A stretch of DNA of 64,000 nucleotides, taken from Phytobacter ursingii (GTDB lineage Bacteria > Pseudomonadota > Gammaproteobacteria > Enterobacterales > Enterobacteriaceae). Positions 17,079 to 26,948 of the stretch are shown here, one piece after another. The first letter of the stretch is position 1. Each line of letters starts with the position of its first letter. The notes beneath the pieces were generated by a model. The model made no database searches, had not been told where the DNA came from, and saw only the letters and a program-made list of their open reading frames with translations. The translations under genes and the position numbers were made by a program. The DNA lies in contig CABDWT010000018.1 in the NCBI GenBank assembly GCA_901456055.1, positions 248,001 to 312,000 of the forward strand, read 5' to 3'.

Positions 17079-19862
17079 TCAGGCCTGCGCTTTCGCCCAG
17101 TTTGCCGCATGGTGCCCGGCCAGTGAACCAAAAATAATGATGTCCGCTACCGCGTTACCGCCGATACGGTTGCTGCCGTGGATCCCACCGGCCACCTCGC
17201 CTGCGGCGAACGCCCCCGGAATGACCTGCTGCTGTTTATTCAGCACCGCTGTCTCAGTGTTGATGGTCACACCCCCCATAGTATGGTGCACCCCCGGCGC
17301 AATGCGGATCGCGTGGAACGGACCTTCATTAATCGGGTTACGCAGTGCGGTCGTACGGCCAAAATCGCTATCATGCTGCTGCTCAACAAAGCCGTTGTAA
17401 CGCTCAAGCGTTGCCAGGAAAGCATGATAATCCATCCCCAGTTTCTCCGCTAACTGACGCGGTGAGCTGGCGCTGGTCACAAAGCCGCGTGCGATATACT
17501 CATCTGCCGCTTTGTTTTTCGCCCGTACATGTTCGTCAAAGACGATATACGCATATTGTTCCGGCAAGGCGATGATCTGCGCGGAGACTTTGTCGCGGGT
17601 TTCCATTTCATTAAAGAAGCGGTTGCCCTTCTGGTTAACCAGGATCGCCCCGCCGCCGCGAATCGATTCGGAAATGAGGTAAGAGGTGTTCTGTTCCACC
17701 GTCGGGTGGATCTGAATTTCGCCCATATCCACGGTATCTGCACCGATATGTTGAAGCAGCGCAATACCGCCCCCGGTTGCCCCTTTGTGGTTGGTAGTGA
17801 CAAAGCCCGCCAGATCCGGGCGATATTTCACCACCATCTCGCTGTTAGCGCTGAACCCACCGGTAGCAACAATCACGCTTTTCACCGCGACGGTGAGGGT
17901 TTCGTTTTCGTCATTGATCAGACGTACCGCGCTGACCTTTCCTTGCTCGCAGAGGATCTCTTCTACCGACGTATCGAGCATCACGTCGATGCCGCGCCTG
18001 GTCACGTTACGTACCAGACCGCTAATCAGATAACCACCTACCGCTGAACCGTCTTTTGGACGGTGGGTACGGTCAATGCTCATGCCGCCCGTCGTGGTGA
18101 TGTCGTTGAGCATGATCCCGCGATTCGCCAGCCATTCGATGGCCTGCGGCGCGTGTTCCACGAAACAACGCAACAGCTCAGGGTTGTTGCGGTTTTGGCC
18201 GCCTTTCAGCGTCTCCTGATAAAAGAGTTCTTTGCTGTCTTCAATGCCTTTCACACGCTGGAAGCGGGTTTCTGCGGCATTCATCCCGGCGGATGCTTTG
18301 ATGGTGTTACCGCCAAAGGTTGGCATTTTTTCGACGATCAGTACGCGTGCACCTTCGTCATGCGCCTGAATCGCCGCCGCCAGTCCGGCGCCGCCGCTGC
18401 CGACCACCACCACATCATAATTTTTCGGCGTGGTGTCATCCGCGCCCTCTTCCTGCGCCAGCGCTTTACCCGATTTCACCATCGCTTTGGAGACGGCTTT
18501 TTTCACCGATTCGCTCTGGCTGGTTGCCCCGGAAATCGCATCAACATGCGGGCTGTTGGCGGTCAGAATGCGTGAACGAATCTCATCAAAACTGGTGACA
18601 AAATCCACATCATCGCCAGCCTCTGACAGCAGTTCGATATCAGCGATACGGTCGGTTTCAAGGCTGATATTGAGCACCAGCTCGCGGGTATCATCCTGTA
18701 CCGTTTCAGTGTAAACGCCCGGTTTGAATTTTTTATCCGCCATGCTCATGTCGCGGATCATCGCTTCGACCAGCGAAAAGCGCCACAGCGGTTCCGGGAT
18801 GGTCAACGCTTCGCGCTGGGTGCTGTCGATGAACAATTCCAGCGTTTCACCCCGCATGATGCGATCCGCCCAGTCCGGATACGCAATACAGGCGCGCCCT
18901 ACGGCAATCAGATCATAGCCGTGGTCAACCGCGTCCTGGGCGTCAGCCGCGTTTACCACACCACCCACGCCCATCACCGGCACCTGGGCCAGGGTTTCGG
19001 AACGCTGGGCGACATATTTTTCAATCAGCGGCGTGGAATCGGTGGTTTCAACAATGGAAGGACGCAATGTTGCGCCCACGGAGAAGTGCAGATAATCCAG
19101 GCCACGCGCAGCCAGTTTTTCCAGTAGATACAGGGTGTCATCAAAGCGGATCCCTGGCACTTCCATCTCTTCCGGTGAGAAGCGATAACCGATGATAAAG
19201 GCGTCATCCGCATACTGACGGACCATTTTGTGGGTGATATCAAGCACCGCCAGTGGGAATTTCGCGCGGTTATCGCGACTACCGCCCCACTCGTCATCGC
19301 GCTGGTTGGAGTTTGGTGAATAGAACTGCTGAATGAGATAGGTGTTGGCGCCATGTAACTCAACGCCATCAAAGCCAGCAAGAATGGCGCGGCGTACGGC
19401 GTCACCGAACTTCGCGACCATCTCTTCCACTTCCTGAGTGGTCAGGGCAACCGGCGTGGCCGCGCCGTCACGCGGTGCCGCCAGCGCGCTTGGGCCAACC
19501 GGTGTGCGACCACCAATCAGTTTCGGGTCGACCATGCGACCACCGTGGTAAATCTGCAGGATAGCTTTTGATCCTTTGGATTTAATGGCGTTGGCGATTT
19601 TCGCCAGCCCCGCCACTTTTGCATCGTTATCAATCCCGATAGCGCCAGGGAACGCAAGACCCAGATTATCAACAAAGCAGCATTCAACAATCACCGCCCC
19701 GATGGCCCCGGCACGCTCACGGTAATACTCGATCAACTCACTGCTGACCGTACCGTCAAAATAGCCTGTGCAGGTGGTCATAGGCGCCATCAGCAGACGG
19801 TTTTTTAGCTCGGTACCATTCGGTAGTGTAAAGGGGGTGAAAATTTGCGAGTAAAGGCTCAT
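17079..19862 (-). CDS. Three-domain cytoplasmic NADH:fumarate reductase (OYE + FMN_bind + FAD_binding_2)
   Basis: A 927-residue flavoprotein. Residues 1-370 are an Old Yellow Enzyme/NADH:flavin oxidoreductase barrel (ELHGANTYLIQQFYSPNSNQR, then GGSRDNRAKF). Residues 385-465 form an FMN_bind domain with DAISGATSQS, where Thr447 is the expected covalent FMN site. Residues 478-927 are a fumarate-reductase flavoprotein domain with VVGSGGAGLAAAIQA, HRPKDGSAVGG, HHTMGGVTI and GSNRIGGNAV. No signal peptide or membrane segment is present. This matches the soluble NADH:fumarate reductase described in Klebsiella pneumoniae, which uses fumarate as cytosolic electron sink. GGAG precedes the ATG. It is divergent from the transporter operon across an FNR-box-containing spacer. 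Confidence 0.93.
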   Translation of the reverse strand: MSLYSQIFTPFTLPNGTELKNRLLMAPMTTCTGYFDGTVSSELIEYYRERAGAIGAVIVECCFVDNLGLAFPGAIGIDNDAKVAGLAKIANAIKSKGSKAILQIYHGGRMVDPKLIGGRTPVGPSALAAPRDGAATPVALTTQEVEEMVAKFGDAVRRAILAGFDGVELHGANTYLIQQFYSPNSNQRDDEWGGSRDNRAKFPLAVLDITHKMVRQYADDAFIIGYRFSPEEMEVPGIRFDDTLYLLEKLAARGLDYLHFSVGATLRPSIVETTDSTPLIEKYVAQRSETLAQVPVMGVGGVVNAADAQDAVDHGYDLIAVGRACIAYPDWADRIMRGETLELFIDSTQREALTIPEPLWRFSLVEAMIRDMSMADKKFKPGVYTETVQDDTRELVLNISLETDRIADIELLSEAGDDVDFVTSFDEIRSRILTANSPHVDAISGATSQSESVKKAVSKAMVKSGKALAQEEGADDTTPKNYDVVVVGSGGAGLAAAIQAHDEGARVLIVEKMPTFGGNTIKASAGMNAAETRFQRVKGIEDSKELFYQETLKGGQNRNNPELLRCFVEHAPQAIEWLANRGIMLNDITTTGGMSIDRTHRPKDGSAVGGYLISGLVRNVTRRGIDVMLDTSVEEILCEQGKVSAVRLINDENETLTVAVKSVIVATGGFSANSEMVVKYRPDLAGFVTTNHKGATGGGIALLQHIGADTVDMGEIQIHPTVEQNTSYLISESIRGGGAILVNQKGNRFFNEMETRDKVSAQIIALPEQYAYIVFDEHVRAKNKAADEYIARGFVTSASSPRQLAEKLGMDYHAFLATLERYNGFVEQQHDSDFGRTTALRNPINEGPFHAIRIAPGVHHTMGGVTINTETAVLNKQQQVIPGAFAAGEVAGGIHGSNRIGGNAVADIIIFGSLAGHHAANWAKAQA

Positions 19863-20497
19863 AAATAAACTCCAAACTTAAAAGTGAAATTTGAGAATTC
19901 TTGTCGGACGTTATTTTTGTTGTCGTTTTTGCCGAATCCATGCCATTAATATAATAATTTCTTTAGTTTCTTAATTGCTTACTTTAGTTATAAAACTATT
20001 TAATCCCTTCAATAACATTAATAACTCAAAGGTGTTATTAATTAAATAAAACACAATTAACATTTGCGCTAACAAATATAACCAATAAGCTACTACTTCG
20101 TAAGTATCTAAAAACGAATAAAACCAAATAAAAATGAATATAATCAATAAATTATAACCATAAATCACCTAGAAAATGTAATAAACACGAACATACACAG
20201 AGAAAAAGTGTATCGATTCAGCAAAAATAAAAAAGCCTCGTTGTTTTTTATTTCAATGGTACACAAAGACGCCATTAGATAATTTTCTTGATCGCGATCA
20301 ATTGCTGATAAAGCGAAAATAGCATTATAGAAAAAGACCCGATTTTTAATTTTTCGCATGCTACATTGCGGCTAAAACCCATTTATTTAACGTGCCAGGT
20401 TTGAATTTAATAAGTAAAAAAAGTTTTGTAATTAAAGTCATTAAATTCGTATTACCCGGCGTGGAAACAGAATCCTTATCAACCTTAGAACGCTACT
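19863..20497. other. Long AT-rich divergent regulatory spacer
   Basis: 635 bp between the divergent fumarate reductase and DASS transporter genes. It is strikingly AT-rich compared with its neighbours and has no credible coding frame; the open frames of 60-65 codons in it are low-complexity, Lys/Ile/Phe-rich artefacts. It carries a perfect FNR box and probably DcuR and nucleoid-protein (H-NS-type) sites. Confidence 0.7.
20288..20301. promoter_or_regulatory. FNR box (TTGAT-CGCG-ATCAA)
   Basis: The 14-bp site matches the FNR consensus TTGAT-N4-ATCAA at every position. It lies about 200 bp before the DASS transporter and 425 bp before the fumarate reductase, so it more probably serves the transporter-fumarase side, or both through a long leader. 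It indicates anaerobic induction of the dicarboxylate genes. Confidence 0.75.
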
Positions 20498-22009
20498 ATG
20501 AAAGAGAAATCATCCGCTTTAGCACCTTCACAGGTGAGCAGTAAAAAGAGTGGCAACCCGAGCAAGCTATTGATGCTGGCGCTACCGGTTATTGTCGCGG
20601 TACTCCTGCTGTTCGTGCCTGTTCCGCAAGGCCTGCCACCGTTTGCATGGCACTATTTCGCCATCTTCGTGGGCGTGATCGTCGGGCTTATCTTTGAACC
20701 CCTGCCCGGCGCAGTTATCGGTATGACCGGCGTGGTGGTGATTGCGCTGTGCAGCCAGTGGTTGCTGTTCAGCCCTGAGCAACTCGTGGATCCGAAATTC
20801 AAACTCGCAGCGCAGTCCTTTAAATGGGCGGTTAGCGGTTTTAGCAACTCCACCGTGTGGCTTATCTTCGGTGCCTTTATGTTTGCCGCCGGCTACGACA
20901 AGACCCGCTTCGGTCGCCGTCTGGCGCTGATTCTGGTGAAATATCTCGGCCGTCGCAGCCTGACGCTCGGTTACGCCATCACCTTCGCCGATCTGTTGCT
21001 GGCGCCATTCACACCGTCTAATACCGCGCGTAGCGGCGGCACCATCTTCCCGATCATTGCCAACCTGCCGCCGTTGTACGGTTCAAAACCCAACGATCCG
21101 AGCGCACGTAAAATCGGCTCCTATCTGATGTGGGTGGCGATCACTGCGGCCTGCATCACCAGCTCCATGTTCTTGTCTGCGCTGGCGCCAAACCTGCTGT
21201 CTCTGGCACTGGTAAAAAGCATTACCGGGCTCGACATCTCCTGGGGGACCTGGTTCCTGGCATTCCTGCCGCTGGGTATTTTGCTGATTTTGACCATGCC
21301 GCTGCTGGCGTACTGGTTCTACCCGCCGGAAGTGAAAGTGAACGATGAAGTCCCCCTGTGGGCCAGCCGTGAGCTGGAAAAGCTGGGCAAACTGTCGCGC
21401 AATGAAATCCTGCTGCTGGTGTTCGTCTGTTCCGCGTTGGTGATGTGGATCTTTGCCGCCAACTGGATTGAACCGGCCCTCGCCGCGCTGCTTATCATCG
21501 TGCTGATGCTGTGGACCGGCGTGCTGGAGTGGAACGACATCACCAGCAACAAAGCCGCATGGAACACCTTCGTCTGGTTTGCCACCCTGGTAGCGCTGGC
21601 CGACGGTCTCTCCTCCACCGGCTTTATCGCGTGGCTGGGTAAAGAAGGCGGTTCGCTGATGGGCAACGTCTCACCGGGCGTGGCGACCATTGTTCTGCTG
21701 CTGGCGTTTTACCTGCTGCATTACCTGTTCGCCAGTACCACGGCGCACACCACCGCACTGCTGCCGGCTATGTTGACCATCGCGTCAACCATTCCAGGAA
21801 TGAATATGCAGGTCTTTGTACTGGTGATGGTCACGTCGCTGGGCGTGATGGGCATCATCACCCCCTACGGTACCGGCCCAAGTCCGATTTACTACGGTAG
21901 CGGCTATCTGCCCACCAAAGACTACTGGCGTCTGGGGACCATTTTCGGTGCCATCTTCCTGGCCGCCCTGCTGTTGATTGGTTATCCGTGGATTTCCATG
22001 ATGTTCTGA
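20498..22009 (+). CDS. DASS-family anion:C4-dicarboxylate (CitT/TtdT-like) transporter
   Basis: A 503-residue inner-membrane transporter with about 12-14 hydrophobic segments. It carries the paired DASS substrate/Na-site motifs: TPSNTARSGG near residue 175 and the C-terminal counterpart FASTTAHTTALLPA near 415, followed by GPSPIYYGSGY. Its closest style is the CitT/TtdT/YbhI branch, which swaps citrate, tartrate or malate for succinate. In fermentation the fumarate reductase would make the succinate that is exported. The long hydrophilic N terminus before the first helix is unremarkable. It begins the run transporter-fumarase-AEC-malic enzyme, though a strong terminator follows it. The substrate among C4/C6 acids is not certain. 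Confidence 0.88.
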   Translation: MKEKSSALAPSQVSSKKSGNPSKLLMLALPVIVAVLLLFVPVPQGLPPFAWHYFAIFVGVIVGLIFEPLPGAVIGMTGVVVIALCSQWLLFSPEQLVDPKFKLAAQSFKWAVSGFSNSTVWLIFGAFMFAAGYDKTRFGRRLALILVKYLGRRSLTLGYAITFADLLLAPFTPSNTARSGGTIFPIIANLPPLYGSKPNDPSARKIGSYLMWVAITAACITSSMFLSALAPNLLSLALVKSITGLDISWGTWFLAFLPLGILLILTMPLLAYWFYPPEVKVNDEVPLWASRELEKLGKLSRNEILLLVFVCSALVMWIFAANWIEPALAALLIIVLMLWTGVLEWNDITSNKAAWNTFVWFATLVALADGLSSTGFIAWLGKEGGSLMGNVSPGVATIVLLLAFYLLHYLFASTTAHTTALLPAMLTIASTIPGMNMQVFVLVMVTSLGVMGIITPYGTGPSPIYYGSGYLPTKDYWRLGTIFGAIFLAALLLIGYPWISMMF

Positions 22010-22014
22010 TTCCT

Positions 22015-22046
22015 CGCCGCCGGAGCCCCTCCGGCGGCGTTTTTTT
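22015..22046 (+). terminator. Rho-independent terminator after the DASS transporter
   Basis: An 11-bp GC-rich perfect stem (CGCCGCCGGAG / CTCCGGCGGCG, loop CCC) is followed by seven T residues, five bases after the transporter stop. It separates, or attenuates, expression of the fumarase gene 52 bp downstream. Confidence 0.92.
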
Positions 22047-22098
22047 GTCGCTGCCGCATGGATGTATGCGGCTCTAACCTTAAAAAAGCGAGAGAGCT

Positions 22099-23748
22099 AT
22101 GTCGACGAAACCGTTTTACTATCAGGATCCCTTCCCGCTGGCGCATGACGATACGGAATATTATCTCCTCAGCCGCGAGCATGTTTCTGTTGCCGAGTTT
22201 GAGGGGCAGCAGATACTGAAAGTCGAGCCGCAGGCACTTACCCTGCTGGCGCAACAGGCTTTCCACGACGCCGCCTTTATGCTGCGCACGGCGCATCAGC
22301 AACAGGTTGCCGGGATTCTGACCGACCCGCAGGCCAGCGAAAACGACAAGTACGTGGCGCTGCAATTCCTGCGCAACTCTGAGATTGCCGCCAAAGGCGT
22401 GTTACCGACCTGCCAGGACACCGGCACGGCGATCATCATGGGCAAAAAAGGCCAGCGCGTATGGACTGGCGGCGGTGATGAAGCGGCGCTGACCCGCGGC
22501 GTCTATAACACTTATACCGAAGATAACCTGCGCTACTCGCAAAACGCGGCGCTGGATATGTACAAAGAGGTCAATACCGGCACCAACCTGCCTGCGCAGA
22601 TTGACCTCTACAGCGTCGATGGCGACGAGTACAAATTCCTGTGTATGGCGAAAGGCGGCGGCTCTGCCAACAAAACCTACCTCTACCAGGAAACCAAGGC
22701 GCTGATAACGCCAGCGAAGCTGAAAAAATACCTGGTGGAAAAAATGCGTACCCTCGGTACTGCCGCCTGCCCGCCGTACCATATCGCGTTTGTTATTGGC
22801 GGCACGTCTGCGGAATCCACCCTGAAAACGGTCAAACTCGCCTCTACCCATTACTACGATGGGCTACCGACCGAAGGCAACGAGCACGGCCAGGCGTTCC
22901 GCGATGTTCAGCTTGAAGCAGAACTGATGATCGAGGCACAAAATCTTGGTCTCGGCGCGCAATTCGGCGGCAAATACTTCGCCCACGATATTCGGGTCAT
23001 TCGCCTGCCGCGCCACGGCGCCTCCTGCCCGGTGGGCATGGGTGTCTCCTGTTCCGCGGATCGAAATATCAAAGCTAAAATTAATCGCGATGGTATCTGG
23101 ATTGAAAAACTGGAGTCGAATCCGGGAAAATACATTCCGCAGGCACTGCGCGAAGCCGGTGAAGGTGATGCGGTAAAAGTCGACCTCAATCAACCGATGG
23201 CCGACATTCTCAAACAGCTGTCACAACACCCGGTCTCAACCCGCCTGTCCCTTTCCGGCACGATCATCGTCGCTCGCGATATCGCCCATGCGAAATTGCA
23301 GGAGATTATCGACCGTGGCGAGGCCCTGCCGCAGTATGTTAAAGACCACCCGATTTATTACGCAGGCCCGGCGAAAACGCCGGAAGGCTATGCCTCTGGC
23401 TCCCTCGGCCCAACCACGGCCGGGCGTATGGACTCTTATGTTGATCAGTTACAGGCCCGGGGCGCAAGCATGGTGATGCTGGCAAAAGGCAACCGCAGCC
23501 AGCAGGTGACCGATGCCTGCCATAAACACGGCGGCTTCTACCTCGGCAGCATTGGCGGCCCGGCGGCGGTACTGGCGCAGCAGAGTATAAAAAGCCTTGA
23601 GTGTGTGGCGTACCCGGAACTGGGTATGGAAGCTATCTGGAAAATCGAGGTGGAAGATTTCCCGGCCTTCATTCTTGTGGATGACAAAGGCAATGACTTT
23701 TTCCAGCAGATCCAGAATAAACAATGCGCTAACTGTGCAATGAAATAA
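22099..23748 (+). CDS. Class I [4Fe-4S] fumarate hydratase (FumA/FumB type)
   Basis: A 549-residue iron-sulfur fumarase interconverting malate and fumarate in the cytoplasm. Length and numbering match E. coli FumA/FumB: Cys105 in [10 protein letters not shown], a second ligand in [12 protein letters not shown] and a third in [17 protein letters not shown]. The C-terminal beta domain follows, with [15 protein letters not shown] and [20 protein letters not shown] precedes the ATG at 22099. In this cluster it would dehydrate imported malate to fumarate for the adjacent fumarate reductase, the role of anaerobic FumB. I leave the symbol blank because FumA, FumB and third paralogues cannot be separated by eye. 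Confidence 0.93.
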   Translation: MSTKPFYYQDPFPLAHDDTEYYLLSREHVSVAEFEGQQILKVEPQALTLLAQQAFHDAAFMLRTAHQQQVAGILTDPQASENDKYVALQFLRNSEIAAKGVLPTCQDTGTAIIMGKKGQRVWTGGGDEAALTRGVYNTYTEDNLRYSQNAALDMYKEVNTGTNLPAQIDLYSVDGDEYKFLCMAKGGGSANKTYLYQETKALITPAKLKKYLVEKMRTLGTAACPPYHIAFVIGGTSAESTLKTVKLASTHYYDGLPTEGNEHGQAFRDVQLEAELMIEAQNLGLGAQFGGKYFAHDIRVIRLPRHGASCPVGMGVSCSADRNIKAKINRDGIWIEKLESNPGKYIPQALREAGEGDAVKVDLNQPMADILKQLSQHPVSTRLSLSGTIIVARDIAHAKLQEIIDRGEALPQYVKDHPIYYAGPAKTPEGYASGSLGPTTAGRMDSYVDQLQARGASMVMLAKGNRSQQVTDACHKHGGFYLGSIGGPAAVLAQQSIKSLECVAYPELGMEAIWKIEVEDFPAFILVDDKGNDFFQQIQNKQCANCAMK

Positions 23749-23871
23749 TTAACTTACGCAGGCCGGTATTTTCCGGCTTGCGATTTCCCGCAAAAGCAAT
23801 ATTATTAGTTCATCACCTCTCTTCACTAATTAAACTAAAGTAAGCATTCTGTAATTATTTAAACCAGAGTG

Positions 23872-23891
23872 AATGTGACTACCATCACTCA
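23872..23891. promoter_or_regulatory. Candidate CRP site (TGTGA-CTACCA-TCACT)
   Basis: The site matches TGTGA-N6-TCACA at 9 of 10 conserved positions, about 75 bp before the AEC transporter start and in an AT-rich spacer. It suggests catabolite control of an internal promoter for the AEC/malic enzyme genes. Confidence 0.55.
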
Positions 23892-23964
23892 TTATTGCAG
23901 AAGAGATCGTTAAATTATCCACTGTCAGTACCCCTTATAATAAAACATTGGCACAGGATCATTT

Positions 23965-24903
23965 ATGCAATCAATTTTACTTCAATCTTTGTTCCCTTTA
24001 GTTTTCATCATGGTATTAGGTTGGTTGAGCGGGAAATTAGGTTATACAAAACGTGAAGATGCCAATGTCATGGCATCTGTGGTTATCCGCTTCGCGCTGC
24101 CCTTTCATCTATTTATTGGCGCATTAAATACTGACCCGGAGAAAATACAAAACCTGTCATTTATGGCAGTATTGGTTATTGGCCTGATGGGTTCTTATTT
24201 ATTTACGCTGCTTGTTTCCCGCTTCGTGTTTCGCCATGATATTAAGACCAGCGCCATTCAATCACTGGTCTGCGCCTTCCCGGATATGGCCTATTTTGGC
24301 GCACCGGTACTGGCGGTATTAATCGGACCAGAAGGTTTTCTCGGCGTGTTGATTGGCAATGTGGTGACCAGCGTATTTATGATCCCATTGACCATTGTCC
24401 TTATCCGTATGGGTGATAAAAACCACACCGAGGACCTGAACCCGGTGAAAATGGTGTTACAAAATCTGTGGAAAGCGGCGCGTAACCCTATCGTCTGGAT
24501 CCCGGTAACCGGTATTCTGTTGAGCCTGGCAGGCGTAAAATTGCCGCATCTGCTCAGTTCGCCCATTGAGATGGTAGGCAAAATCGCCGGTGGCTTATCG
24601 CTCTTCGCACTCGGTCTGCTGTTTTACGGCGAGCGTCCTTCTTTCAACATTCAGACCTGTACCAATATTGGCATTAAAAATTTAATTCAGCCGATCATGA
24701 TGGCCGTTGCCGGGTTAGCGTTCGGTCTCAATCATACGCTGATGCAGCAAGTTGTTATTATTGGTGCGACCCCATCAGCTATTGCCGCCGGCATGTTTGC
24801 CCTGCGTAGTGATACCTATGTCGAATCAGCGTCATCGTCCATATTATTAGGCACGGCACTTGGCGTAATAACCGAAGGGTTCATGATTTATTTGGTTTCA
24901 TAA
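23965..24903 (+). CDS. AEC-family transporter (probable malate/dicarboxylate permease)
   Basis: A 312-residue membrane protein with ten hydrophobic helices in two five-helix halves, typical of the auxin efflux carrier (AEC) family. It begins LQSLFPLVFIMVLGWLSGKLGY and shows FPDMAYFGAPVLAVLIGPEG and ATPSAIAAGMFALRS; the NNxxxG/TPSA helix breaks mark the substrate region. Bacterial relatives (MdcF, MleP) carry malonate or malate. With malic enzyme 186 bp downstream, malate uptake or malate/lactate-type exchange is the best inference. AGGA precedes the ATG. A CRP-like site upstream suggests a separate promoter. Confidence 0.85.
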   Translation: MQSILLQSLFPLVFIMVLGWLSGKLGYTKREDANVMASVVIRFALPFHLFIGALNTDPEKIQNLSFMAVLVIGLMGSYLFTLLVSRFVFRHDIKTSAIQSLVCAFPDMAYFGAPVLAVLIGPEGFLGVLIGNVVTSVFMIPLTIVLIRMGDKNHTEDLNPVKMVLQNLWKAARNPIVWIPVTGILLSLAGVKLPHLLSSPIEMVGKIAGGLSLFALGLLFYGERPSFNIQTCTNIGIKNLIQPIMMAVAGLAFGLNHTLMQQVVIIGATPSAIAAGMFALRSDTYVESASSSILLGTALGVITEGFMIYLVS

Positions 24904-25088
24904 ATCAAGTATCAACAGATGTTATTTAACTAATTAAAGCCTTTTTAAATTAAACAAACCAAAAATCAACGTCATGTGCGATTAGAATGGCATGGCGTAA
25001 CTTTAATCAACACCAGGCGACCTCATTAATAACGGCAATACGTTGCCGTTTTTGCAGGCAAGGTATGTGTTTATTCAGGAGTCGTAAC

Positions 25089-26774
25089 ATGTTAAAAAAA
25101 GAGATGCTGTACACGCCCTATACCGGGGCGGTATTGCTGGAAACTCCATTATTAAATAAAGGGCTGGCGTTTACTCAGGAAGAACGCCAGGCACTGAATT
25201 TAAATGGGCTGCTCCCCGACACGATAGAAACCATTAAAGAACAAACTGACCGGGCATGGGCGCAGTTTTGCCATTTCAAACGTGACATTTCGAAACATGT
25301 TTATTTGCGAAATATTCAGGACACCAACGAGACGTTATTTTACAACCTGGTGCGCACGCATTTAAGTGAAATGCTCCCCATCATTTATACCCCGACGGTG
25401 GGCGAAGCCTGTGAGCATTTCTCCGATATCTATCGCCGCGCCCGTGGCCTCTTTATCTCCTGGCCGAACCGCCACCAGATTGATGAGATGCTGCAACAAT
25501 TTTCACGTAACGATATCCGTGTCATTGTCGTAACCGACGGTGAGCGCATTCTGGGCCTCGGCGACCAGGGCGTGGGTGGAATGGGCATTCCTATCGGCAA
25601 GCTCTCCCTTTATACCGCCTGCGGCGGGATCAACCCGGCCACCACGCTGCCTATCATGCTTGACGTCGGGACTAACAATACCCAACGCCTGGAAGACCCG
25701 CTGTATATGGGCTGGCGGCACCCACGTATCACCGATGACCAGTACATGGAATTTATGGATATGTTCATCGATGCGGTCAAAGCCCGCTGGCCCGACGTTC
25801 TGCTGCAATTCGAAGATTTTGCCCAGAAGAACGCGACGAAATTGCTCAACCGCTACCGGGATAAACTGTGCTGCTTCAACGATGACATTCAGGGCACAGC
25901 TGCCGTCACCCTGGGTACATTGATTGCCGCCTCGCGCACCGCAGGCGTGAATTTACAGGACCAGCGGATTGTCTTTTTAGGGGGTGGCTCCGCAGGCTGC
26001 GGCATTGCGGAAAAAATCATTGCCTATATGGTTTCAACCGGTCTTAGCGAAGCGCAGGCGCGCGGCCGCGTCTTTATGGTTGACCGCTTTGGCCTGTTGA
26101 CGGACGACATGCCGAACCTGCTCGACTTCCAGCAAAAACTGGTCACGCCGCGCGAGGCTATCGCCCACTGGGATGTGGAGCAGAACAATATCTCCCTGCT
26201 GGATGTGGTGCGTAACGCCCACCCGACGGTGATGATCGGTGTTTCCGGTCAACCGGGCCTGTTCAGTGAAGAGATCGTCAAAGAGATGTACAGCCACTGC
26301 CCGCGTCCGATCATTATGCCGCTCTCCAACCCGACCTCCCGGGCGGAAGCCCAGCCACGCGATTTGATTGAATGGACCCAGGGTGCGGCGCTGATTGCCA
26401 CCGGTAGTCCGTTTGCGCCAGTGCATTACGATGGCGCGGTCTACGAGATTGCCCAGTGCAACAACGCCTATATTTTCCCGGGTCTGGGGCTTGGGATCCT
26501 CGCCGGGAAAGCCAAACGGGTAACGGAAAACATGCTGATGGCGGCAAGCCAGGCGCTGGCCGCACATTCACCGCAGGCCACCCTGGAGCGCGGCGGTTTG
26601 TTACCGGCAGTGGAGGATATCGGTGAGATTTCCCGCGCCATTGCCTTAGCCACTGCACGTGCCGCTCAGCAGGATGGGGTCGCCCCGCAGGCCAGCGACG
26701 ACGAACTGAATGCGGCCATCGAGAAAACCTTCTGGGAAGCGCAATACGCCCCCTATAAACGCGCGTCGTTCTAA
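25089..26774 (+). CDS. NAD-dependent malic enzyme
   Basis: A 561-residue malic enzyme of the MaeA type, decarboxylating malate to pyruvate and CO2 with NAD+. Conserved segments are [55 protein letters not shown], the metal-binding ED in [11 protein letters not shown] and [13 protein letters not shown], and the nucleotide loop [15 protein letters not shown]. The start is the ATG at 25089, with CAGGAG 7 nt upstream; the frame extends 34 codons further but without ribosome site or homology. It aligns strongly with E. coli MaeA yet is a distinct copy lying in a dicarboxylate cluster, where it provides the oxidative branch of malate dismutation. The stop is followed by a hairpin. Confidence 0.93.
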   Translation: MLKKEMLYTPYTGAVLLETPLLNKGLAFTQEERQALNLNGLLPDTIETIKEQTDRAWAQFCHFKRDISKHVYLRNIQDTNETLFYNLVRTHLSEMLPIIYTPTVGEACEHFSDIYRRARGLFISWPNRHQIDEMLQQFSRNDIRVIVVTDGERILGLGDQGVGGMGIPIGKLSLYTACGGINPATTLPIMLDVGTNNTQRLEDPLYMGWRHPRITDDQYMEFMDMFIDAVKARWPDVLLQFEDFAQKNATKLLNRYRDKLCCFNDDIQGTAAVTLGTLIAASRTAGVNLQDQRIVFLGGGSAGCGIAEKIIAYMVSTGLSEAQARGRVFMVDRFGLLTDDMPNLLDFQQKLVTPREAIAHWDVEQNNISLLDVVRNAHPTVMIGVSGQPGLFSEEIVKEMYSHCPRPIIMPLSNPTSRAEAQPRDLIEWTQGAALIATGSPFAPVHYDGAVYEIAQCNNAYIFPGLGLGILAGKAKRVTENMLMAASQALAAHSPQATLERGGLLPAVEDIGEISRAIALATARAAQQDGVAPQASDDELNAAIEKTFWEAQYAPYKRASF

Positions 26775-26784
26775 GTTCGCGCAG

Positions 26785-26810
26785 GCAGGGGAATGGATCT
26801 CCCCTGCTTT
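26785..26810 (+). terminator. Weak intrinsic terminator after malic enzyme
   Basis: An 8-bp stem (GCAGGGGA / TCCCCTGC, 7-nt loop) is followed by only three T residues, about 10 bp after the stop. The short U-tract means partial read-through into the hydrolase gene is plausible. Confidence 0.5.
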
Positions 26811-26948
26811 CAGACTGCACACCACTCCGTAAAATGCCTGATTTTATAATTTTTGACATACCCTAAATCGGGGGCAATTATAGCTGTCTCTCGCTCATGC
26901 GTGGATGCTGTCGGCCCGCGCAAAAAATGTCATCGCAAGGAAAAACAG

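Noticed and set aside
17137-19127. Many long open frames on the plus strand opposite the fumarate reductase
   Set aside because: They mirror codon bias of the minus-strand gene, lack ribosome sites and have no recognisable domains.
19971-20359. Two 64-65 codon minus-strand frames in the AT-rich spacer
   Set aside because: Low-complexity hydrophobic translations expected by chance in AT-rich DNA, with no ribosome site; one runs through the FNR box.
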